64,000 nt of DNA, from assembly GCA_910574455.1 (NCBI GenBank), contig CAJSYZ010000003.1, positions 3,657,250 to 3,721,249 on the forward strand, read 5' to 3'. Below the pieces are notes generated by a model that did not search any database, was not told where the DNA came from, and worked only from the letters and a program-made list of their open reading frames with translations. This document shows positions 55,516 to 64,000 of this stretch, in pieces (position 1 is the first letter of the stretch; each line of letters starts with the position of its first letter). A program made the position numbers and the translations under genes. The DNA is from Trichaptum fuscoviolaceum. Taxonomy: Eukaryota > Basidiomycota > Agaricomycetes > Hymenochaetales > Trichaptaceae.

Positions 55516-56937
55516 ATGGATCCTACATTCCCTCTTGTCCCTATCGCTAACTTCCTCGCATGTCTGTTAATCATATTATCCCTTTCTAAGAGTATGTTTC
55601 AATCATGGAACATCGGTGTACTATCATACGCCTTCTGGACTGCTGTTCCGAGCTTCACCATTGCCGTGAATATGATCGTGTGGTCTGATAATGTTAAGGA
55701 CGTTGCTCCTGTCTGGTGCGATATCGGTCAGTGTCTCCTCATGCCCATTAACTACGCGCTTCTGACAATTTACACCTTTAGTAACGCATTTACAAATGGC
55801 TTCCAGTACTGCAATTTCGGCCTGTCCCTTCATCATAACACGGAGACTATACAATATCACTCGATTCCGGAATAACGCACAAGACGCCACAGGAGGAGTG
55901 AGTTGCTATTTGGACCATTTGCTCCCCTCGGCACCTCAATGACGTATGCTTTAAATCCCATGAAGCGGCGCTACGAGCTGTTAATCAATGTCCTACTCTG
56001 TGTGGGTCTTCCCAACATTGCTATGATTATATGTATGCACATTTATACTTGCAGCGATACATAGTCATACTAAACGTTACTCACTACAATAAGATTATAT
56101 TGGCCAGGGTTCTCGCTATCAAATCTTGGAAGAGCTTGGATGTTCCGATGCTATATTCCCGGCGAATTTGGGCGTCTTACTACTCGACACTTTGCCCATT
56201 ATACTGCCATCCGTTTCCCTGTTTTACTTTTCACGTAAGTCATGTAATACTCGCTCGCCGTCTTTACAGTCTCTAATGAAGATTCCCAAGCGAAGATAAT
56301 TTGGTCTCTGTACATGCATCGCAAAGAGATGGACAAGTTTTTGTCAAGTAGCACGAGCATTGATAAAGGTGGCTTTCAGCGTGCTTTGGCTCTTAGCTGC
56401 CTCGACGTCTTCGTCAGCCTTCCAATCGCAATAATCCAACTCGTCGTAGATTTTCAAGAAAATCCGATAACATTCTGGCCTGGCTGGTCAGTCGTCCATG
56501 CTGGATTCCTATTTATCCCTACGGCGACGGCAAGTCAATGGGAAACACTTGGATTCTGGGTGCACTTCAACATCAAATGGACCAGTGCCATTTGTCCATT
56601 ACTCTCACTTGTTTTCTTCGGTATCTTCGGCCTCACCAAGGAAGCTCGAGCAAAATATTGGCGAGTTATCTCGCCTATCGCAAGGTTGCTTGGGCACAAA
56701 CCTAGCTTCAGACCTGAAATATCTGACATCGTATTTGAGGCTCCAAGACCGAAGGACCTGTGAGTAGTCTTCTAAAACTTAATGACAAAATCAAACTGTC
56801 TCATATGTACCAATAGCGACGAACTCGAGCGGGCATCGAGTATAAGAGAATCCTTCTCATCCTTCCCTACTATCACTGACCAGGTGCACAAGCACGAAAA
56901 ATATCCCTTCCCTCACAACATGAATGTACAGCTTTAG
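55516..56937 (+). CDS. STE3: STE3-type pheromone receptor (seven-transmembrane GPCR)
   Basis: G protein-coupled receptor of the basidiomycete STE3 class. The start is ATG at 55516: MDPTFPLVPIANFLACLLII, the usual extracellular start and first helix. Then SWNIGVLSYAFWTAVPSFTI, MIVWSDNVKDVAPVWCDIVT (with the conserved WCDI), CPFIITRRLYNITRFR, YELLINVLLCVGLPNIAMII, YYIGQGSRYQILEELGCSDA (conserved QG-R and GC), a sixth helix GVLLLDTLPIILPSVSLFYF and a seventh near TLGFWVHFNIKWTSAICPLL. The cytoplasmic tail is short, with the stop at 56935-56937. Six introns keep frame. Non-mating paralogues are common in mushrooms, and no pheromone precursor was found beside it, so a mating-type role is unproven. 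Confidence 0.9.
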
Positions 56938-57239
56938 GGTGTGCAAAGTAGTTTGATAGACTCAGTGTATACGTATAGTCCAGAACAGTATGTAGTAGTT
57001 GGGCAGGCCCCTTCTCCAAGCTAAACTATACTCTGGATCTGCTGATATCTATCTCTTCAAACTGTTGAAAATTAGGAGACAAACAAGCAGCATTTTTCCT
57101 TCCCAAACTTATTGTGACTGAGTATAAGCAATTCGATGAAGGGTAGAATATGTGTAAAAACAAACAAAGATACGACATAAACATAAATTAAGTTCCGTAA
57201 CACGGCATTATACATGCCTTTGTAGTACACGACGAGCTT
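56938..57239. other. Convergent intergenic region
   Basis: 300 bases of A/T-rich 3' flank between the receptor and the acidic protein gene; nothing else seen. Confidence 0.5.
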
Positions 57240-58067
57240 TCACTCATCAGGGACAAAGTCCTCATCCTCCTCCTCATCATCATTAAGATCAAGCTAATAC
57301 GAAAAAAGTCGTTATATTCAAGCTCAGAACACCAAGGAGTACAGATACGAACTTTGTTGATTGTGACACTGCAGTCAACCGGGGGCTTGACTTCTTCGAC
57401 GTCGTCGTCATCATCGTCGTCATCATCATCGTCCTCCTGCACGAGATGATACTTAGATGTGCAATGAACTCTATGGTATTGATTAACTGACCTCCCCGTC
57501 GGTCATTACGGCTTCCTCTTGATCAACTGCATCAAGAAGCTCTGTAGGTGGTGGCTTTTGGGTGCCCGTCGATCCAGAATAGAAGGGGTTCTCTGTGCCA
57601 TAGACTCGACGGACGACTTCCATGTCTTCTTCATTGCTGCCAGCGAGGCGGCCACGCTCGGGTTTGGGCTCAGGTTCGAGATCCTGGTCATCAGCGAGCT
57701 CGTCCTCGTCTTCCTCTTCTTCATCGTTAGGGACGTACTCGTCGTCAGACTCGTCATCTGATTCAGGCTATCCAAAACACAATCAGATAGAATATCAAGG
57801 GCGAAAATGGGAGTGGCTCACGTCCTGCAACATGACAGCTGTTGTGATCTCTTCTGGATTGTACTTATCAGTGATCTGGTCGTCGACATCGTCATCGAGG
57901 CTCATCCCCTGGAATATTTGTGAGTGCGATCTTGAACTCTACCGTATAGATCACGGAATGCATGTACTTACCGACACATCGGCTGGGTTCTCCTCGTACT
58001 TGGAGGTGTTCAACGCGTGTATCGACGCGTCAGACGCGTCAATTGACATGTCACCATCGTTCTGCAT
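57240..58067 (-). CDS. Highly acidic protein of unknown function
   Basis: Starts at ATG 58067 (MQNDGDMSIDASDASIHALN) and ends at TGA 57240-57242. Exons give SLDDDVDDQITDKYNPEEIT, PESDDESDDEYVPNDEEEED, then RRVYGTENPFYSGSTGTQKP, an Asp run of eleven, EEVKPPVDCSVTINK and DLNDDEEEDEDFVPDE. I recognise no domain. The composition is that of histone chaperones and other chromatin-binding acidic proteins, but this is only a likeness. The repeated YVPN/FVPDE ends flanked by acidic stretches may be paired binding motifs. The Asp run is coded by mixed GAC/GAT triplets at about 57395-57436. Confidence 0.7.
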
Positions 58068-58582
58068 TGTGTTCAGGTCAAGAAGAATGGGTCAAGTAGA
58101 TAGCGCCCGTTGGTACAGATGGTGGTGGAGGAAAGACAAGAGGGTTTTTCGTCCCAATAGCTTTGACCTAGCTCTTTATACCCCCTACGTGGCCCGTGCA
58201 CTCGACTGAGAGCAGTGGCAGCAGGGAGGGGGATAATGGGAGGGGAAAGGAAGGACCACTGACCACATGGATGTGGTTGTGGCCTTTTAACAGAAATGTA
58301 CTGGTCTTCAGGTTCATCAGAAGGGCTGTGCCTTCTGTTATTGTTAGAGTGATATTTGTCAGCGGCACTCACTTTAAGTTGGTGACTTGTTTCTTTGAGT
58401 AAAGGAGGCTCACACCAAATACGTCGTATAATACACGAGGGCGCGACTCTGAGATTTGACAAATGCAATCGAGAGGCCAGCAAGGCCCAACGTAGAGATA
58501 GTACAATGAGATGAGACGATGTTGTATATAAATTGTCGCAAGCGCGCAATCGTAAAGGGAGGAGTCTAATGAAATCCATCTT

Positions 58583-59336
<754 letters not shown>

Positions 59337-61063
59337 TTCAAGTCCTTTCTTCGTTCGTAAGTGATACAAAAAAGTAGAGAGACAGAGACGCGTTCACAGG
59401 ACGTCGTCGAAGTAGGAGAATGACTGGCGCGGTACCTGGGCGCCATCGCGGTGCCGTCGGCACGCGCTTGTATGACAAACTCTGACAAAGCGCCTTTCCC
59501 TTACTCCCACCGGGAGTAAAGGGCACTGTATCCCCTAAATTCGAACGTGTCAGTTTTCACCGGGATTTCTCCGCCTTTTTTTCTTATGTAAACTGTATTG
59601 CTTTTGCCTTTTTACCTCTTTTTCAAACTCAATGACCCGGAATGGGGGAGTAAGGGATCTGCCGGCGAAGCTCGGCCCGGTATCTAGTTCTTGGTGTGGG
59701 CGCTTCCGAGTCAAGGTCAAGTAAGATGATGCCAGTGAGCGCTTGTTCTTGCCCTCGCCCATAACGATACTGTACCTACATAGTGTGATTGCGCAACTCA
59801 CGATCGCCTATTCAGATAAGACGGAGTTATAGAGAGGTGCAATATTTTGATTCATTCCACTCCGGATTGCCAGGAATTCAAAGAACATGCTCATACAGTC
59901 AATATAGTCAATCTAAGCCTGAGGCTCAGGAACATGCAGGTCAGGAAGCTGGAGCCTTCGGATGCGTATCTACGTTCAACGTGCAATTCAATGTATGTTC
60001 AAGCTTAAGCTCGAGTGAGTCCAATCAAAGCTCATCATCCTTCAGAAGGCGGGAGTTTATCGTACCCAATCAATGTGAGAAGGCCTCGGGCCTTCGTGAT
60101 CACCAGGACGTATCTGCTCAGTTCTTTGTGCAGGCAACCGCCAGCAACTGACCGAATGTGGCTAGGGATTGCGATGATGATTCAGAGATAGTCTAAACCT
60201 ATGTGTCGAACACCTTGCATTACCTCCGTCCCTGCAGATCTCCCACTCCTCGTGATGCCATTTGCAAACGAGCCCATTTACCCCCACCACGTCCCTCACC
60301 GTTGCATTCCTGGAGGCCTATTATGGTGTAGAACGTTCCGCAATTTTAATCACACGGGCAAGTGATAACAGGGTCGCAGGATAAGAGGACCAGCAAAAGA
60401 AAGCATACGATTACGATCAATAATTATAGACAACAACATGTACTAATATAAGTAGTACTCGTACTTGTTCCATGCAGCGGATTTATGCACATTGCAATGA
60501 GAAGAAAAATCGGAAGTGGCCTATGAAACATGAGTATAGCGAAGAAATGAAGCAGACAGAGTTGCAACAAACGAGGAAGGGGCAATGATGGGTTGTGAAG
60601 ATAGCAGTATGCACTTTGCGGTAGGGTATACAATCTTGGGATGAGGAGGATTGCAACTTGATTTGGAAACAGGGAGAGGTCATGAGGGTTGTAAGAAAAC
60701 TCAAGAGGAAGCGATGCGGGGTAGATGTGGGGTAGGGAGACGCGTGCGGAAGGATCATAAGTGTCGACGGTCGCATCATCTCATCGACGGAGAAGTCATA
60801 TAGGGCAAGATAACCATGAAGCAATAAATAACATATGAAAGGAAGGAAGAATTCGGCGTAAGATGTGGGAAACGGAGAGGACGAGCAAGGCCAGATCGCC
60901 GGGAGTGAATCAAATTCACAGGAACATGAAAGAGCGTTGGTTGCCGAAGTTTTAATCTCCTGTTATGATTCAATGTCCAGTCAGGAAGCTCGTGGTGGTA
61001 GTGGGAGAAAGCGGCGAAAGATAAGGAATGAAAAGAGTCCGGAAAAGGCGCCGTTATCCGCTG
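59337..61063. other. Long intergenic stretch without a supported gene
   Basis: About 1.7 kb between RBX1 and the Rab gene. A plus-strand frame at 59789-60151 (120 codons, Ser/Gln-rich) and minus-strand frames near 60430-60820 lack conserved motifs and good splice context. The right part is probably the 3' UTR of the Rab gene. Possible non-coding transcripts cannot be judged from sequence alone. Confidence 0.45.
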
Positions 61064-62523
61064 CTAACAGCAACTCCAGGAATTACCCGCCGCTTGAGCC
61101 TTCTCTTCCTCCTCCGCCTGTGCTGCCCAAGTTGGCGTCAAAACGGAAGATAGCATAACGCTATCTCGCTTTTTTGCTTCATTCTCTTTCTCGATTGAAT
61201 CCTTACGCTGGATGATAGCGGAAATGAGCGTGTCGAATAGGGTCTTCACACCTTAACATATTGAAGAAATATGAGTGACGTCAGCGCTTAACGATAGATA
61301 GACAATATGCGTACCATAGTCGTCCTTGGCGGAAACCTCAAACAGAGACATGCCTTTTTGTAGACCCCACTCGCATTCATCTTCTAACTCGTCTTCGTCT
61401 TCCTCTGGCAAACTATTGCTGCTTCCATCCAACGTGTCCACATAACCACCTGTCTTCAGCCCAAAATGGCTACCGAAGCGCGAAGCTGGGCTCGGGCGCT
61501 CAAATAACTTCTGCCGGTGCGGAGGAACGGCCGCGTTTGAGGAATTGGCTCGCCTTAACACTCCGCCGTTCGACGGGAAGCCGCTGTCTCTCGCGCGAGG
61601 CACGGCGCTGATGGATCGCCGGAGTTCTGATGGCCGCGATAATGCGTTGTCGTCGAGCGCCTTCGGTGACAGCTGGCTGGGTGCAACAACTCGTGAAGAA
61701 GTGAAGGAAGTGAAACGTGGGCGAATGTAGGACAGAGTTGAAGGCTGTTGCGGAGGAGGCGCGGGCGGTGACGGCGGGCGCGGTGGCGGAAACCAGCGAG
61801 CAAGCGAAAGGCGGACCCGGTCTGAAGTCACCTGGCGGTGGCGATGGAGGTCCGCTTTGGAGCCAACAATGTAGATTATCAAATCCGAAGAGCAATTCTT
61901 CCTAAGTTCTGCATAGTCGGATTTTTTGTGGAGCGACAAAGGGTGTGCAGGGACCCGAACAATTGTGCAAGACACGAGTACGAATAGAATAACCCAGATA
62001 ACGTCAAATGCCAGATGTCAGATATGAAATGATGGTGAAGAAGAGGAGGACATACCTTCGAGCCACCCGCGGACGTCGTCGAATGACGCGGCATTCGTGA
62101 TATCGTACAACAGAAGAGCGGCGTTTGCACCGCGATAGTACATGGGAGCCTAAAGCACGTCGATCAGTGACTGGCATCACGTCGAGCGTCGAACAATCGC
62201 AAACACACCATAGAGCGGAAGCGCTCTTGACCGGCCGTGTCCCATAGCTGGAGGCGAACCTTCATGCCATCCACATACACCTTCTTGGTGACAAAAAATG
62301 CACCTGTGGTTGAGGTTGTGTTCTTGGGGTCGAACTTGTTCTGAGTGTATCGCTGAAGGAGACTCGTCTTCCCAACGCCTGTGCAGACAATTCAGCAACA
62401 GGCAATGAAAGCGCCGGGTGCAAACAGACCTGTGTTGCCCATCACTACCACCTTCGCGTCGATGCCCTGTTCATAGTGGGATTTGCAATAAGGATCTAGG
62501 GCGGCATAGTCGGACATGATCAT
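61064..62523 (-). CDS. Rab-family small GTPase with large insertion between G4 and G5
   Basis: Vesicle-traffic GTPase. Starts at ATG 62523 ([20 protein letters not shown]; a second ATG at 62517). Motifs: GNTGVGKTS (G1, spanning an intron), [11 protein letters not shown] (switch I), [12 protein letters not shown] (G3), [20 protein letters not shown], then IVGSKAD where NKxD is expected (G4), and VSAKDD (G5). About 173 residues separate G4 from G5, where normal Rabs have about 30. The extra part is Pro/Ser-rich and then acidic ([12 protein letters not shown]). The C-terminus [15 protein letters not shown] ends NSWSCC, a double-Cys geranylgeranylation signal; stop at 61064-61066. It resembles the Rab5/22 group. 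The insertion lies on one open exon, so it is unlikely to be unspliced intron. Confidence 0.87.
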
Positions 62524-63138
62524 GGAGGAGGTGAGGAGGGCGGCGCGCAGGAGGCAGCCAGGGCGGAAGGGGAGGGAGAGGGGTATATGAGGTGAGAAGA
62601 GGAGAAGAAGTCAATGAAAGCGAGCCGACCAACTGAGCTCAGTATAAACGCTCTTGGCTCAACGCGATGAGCCCCTGAACACTCGCGTCACGTGCTGCTT
62701 CCTTACTCTCTACACCTCGGCCCGATCGCGGAACGTGGCACTCACATACCACAGCGTCTATTCAGCTCAGTCGTCCAAAGCCGTGCTCCTCGGTAGTTAG
62801 TCTGCACCGTAAACCTACATCGACACTGAGAATGCTGAAGCCCGAGCCAGCACTACTCTACAGTCACAACACGAATGCTACATAGTCATCTTACGCTGTT
62901 TGGACACTGCCTTCGCGTTTCTCTTGTAATGCAGACACACAGCTTGGAGCCCGGCGTCGGTCTTGTCGTTTCATTCAATACATTTCTCGCCCGCTCAAAG
63001 GAGGACCAACACATATCAGGCAGTAGGCATGAAACCTTAGTTTTGATGCAGGAGATAAAACAGCATGGAACACCTATGACATAGAATGGCGTATGTGCGA
63101 AGATGACATGAATGAAGCAAGGAACCCGCAACCAGCCT
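62524..63138. other. Intergenic region upstream of the Rab gene
   Basis: About 615 bases holding the Rab promoter and the 3' end of the eS7 gene. No extra gene supported. Confidence 0.45.
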
Positions 63139-63855
63139 CTAATCCGTCGAGGAGATCGGGAACTCGAATACAACATCCTTGCCAGTCAGCCGGCGGTATA
63201 CAGAAGAGAATGAATCGAGTTTGTACTCAAGTGAGGTCGCGTCTTTCGAGTCGAGGAACCTGCATAAGGAAGTCAGAATGGCAACTCCGATACTGTCGCA
63301 GAACAGGGCGGACGGTAACGCACACTTTGAGCAGTTTTGAGCCGTCAACAGACACCCGGGTGCGCTTCCCGACGATCTCGGTGGGGAAGACAAGGTCTTC
63401 AAGGATCTTCTCATGGACACTCGTCAATGTCCGGCTACGCGGGCGCTTTTGCTGAACGCGCGATGTGCGCGTCGGCTTGCGGAGCATTCGGCGCTGAGCA
63501 ACAAAGACGACGTGGCGATCGGAGAATTTCTTCTCGAGCTCTCGGGTGAGCCTGGTTTAGATGCAGAAAGCGTTTAATGATGCATTTGTTTTGATACCTA
63601 AAAATGAGCGCACCTGGCCTGCACCTTGTGGAAGGCCTTTAATTGAGGGACGGGTACAAAGACAACGATGGCCTTCTTGCCACCACGGACATCAACCTCA
63701 CGCGCAGCCGAAATCTGGAGGGGGCGAAGCTCCTGCTTCAACTCCGGCACACCATTCTCAAGGTCGACAAGAGCCTGAGCGATTGCGGTCTCAGTCTCAT
63801 CAGGCGGGGTGGTAGGCGCATTGGCGGTGCGCAGGATTTTGTGCTGGACAGACAT
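63139..63855 (-). CDS. RPS7: 40S ribosomal protein S7 (eS7)
   Basis: Small-subunit protein. Starts at ATG 63855 ([20 protein letters not shown]), then [119 protein letters not shown] and [20 protein letters not shown]. The stop is at 63139-63141. Two introns interrupt it, near 63555-63613 and 63258-63325. Length and motif order equal the eukaryotic family. The last 140 bases of the window are its promoter and 5' leader. Confidence 0.95.
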
Positions 63856-64000
63856 AATGGGCGGGAGTTATGGAGTCTTGAGGTCGCCTAAGAACAGAAT
63901 GGCCAAAGGAACCCAAAGTCAGCATCCATTTCTTGTCCAACCCATCCACCTCATAAGACCATAATTTCCGTCTCCTGAACACGCAATCCATATCCCAGAC

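Noticed and set aside
58073..58579. 168-codon minus-strand frame between the acidic gene and RBX1
   Set aside because: No motifs; it overlaps the promoter of the acidic gene and the 3' flank of RBX1.
59789..60151. 120-codon plus-strand frame
   Set aside because: Low-complexity composition, no introns or motifs and no clear promoter; not enough for a gene call.

Overview
The window is nuclear DNA of a filamentous basidiomycete, most likely an agaricomycete. The evidence is densely packed genes on both strands, nearly all broken by many introns of about 50-60 nt with GT/AG ends, very small exons, and proteins with typical fungal domain make-up: an SPX-ankyrin PHO81, a STE3 pheromone receptor, the fungal MscS/EF-hand channel and the HBS1/SKI7 locus. 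I saw no rRNA, tRNA, CRISPR array or transposon coding sequence.

Layout. 1-8 kb: an N-terminal exon of an unknown minus-strand gene, an EF-hand mechanosensitive channel, the 24 kDa subunit of complex I, and a bestrophin-family anion channel. 8-18 kb (the most accessory-looking part): two paralogous intracellular FAD-linked oxidases on the minus strand, with an unrelated plus-strand gene between them, then a CBM48 (AMPK-type glycogen-binding) protein with tandem repeats. 18.5-27.3 kb: HBS1 with an internal SKI7-like alternative terminal exon set, mitochondrial SSB (RIM1), a UPF0303 protein and PEX12. 27.5-37 kb: PHO81, an ABC transporter and GTP cyclohydrolase I. 37.5-51 kb: THO2, RPL3, a coiled-coil unknown and the RNA15/CstF64 cleavage factor. 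51-57 kb: AMMECR1, a PPR protein and a STE3-type receptor. 57-64 kb: an acidic unknown, the RING-H2 protein RBX1, a Rab GTPase with a large insertion, and ribosomal protein eS7.

Most genes are housekeeping and do not form a cluster with a shared pathway. Several act in mRNA life history (THO2 export, RNA15 3' end formation, HBS1/SKI7 surveillance, RPL3 and RPS7 translation), but adjacent placement looks incidental. Many start sites face each other across short bidirectional promoters. A short TTCAAGTT-centred motif recurs in several of these promoters.

The most notable item is the HBS1 locus. One phase-1 donor can splice to an exon continuing into the GTPase (HBS1), or to a SKI7-like exon pair that ends in a stop before the GTPase. 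Exon coordinates below come from reading frames, splice consensus and family conservation. They are not supported by transcripts.
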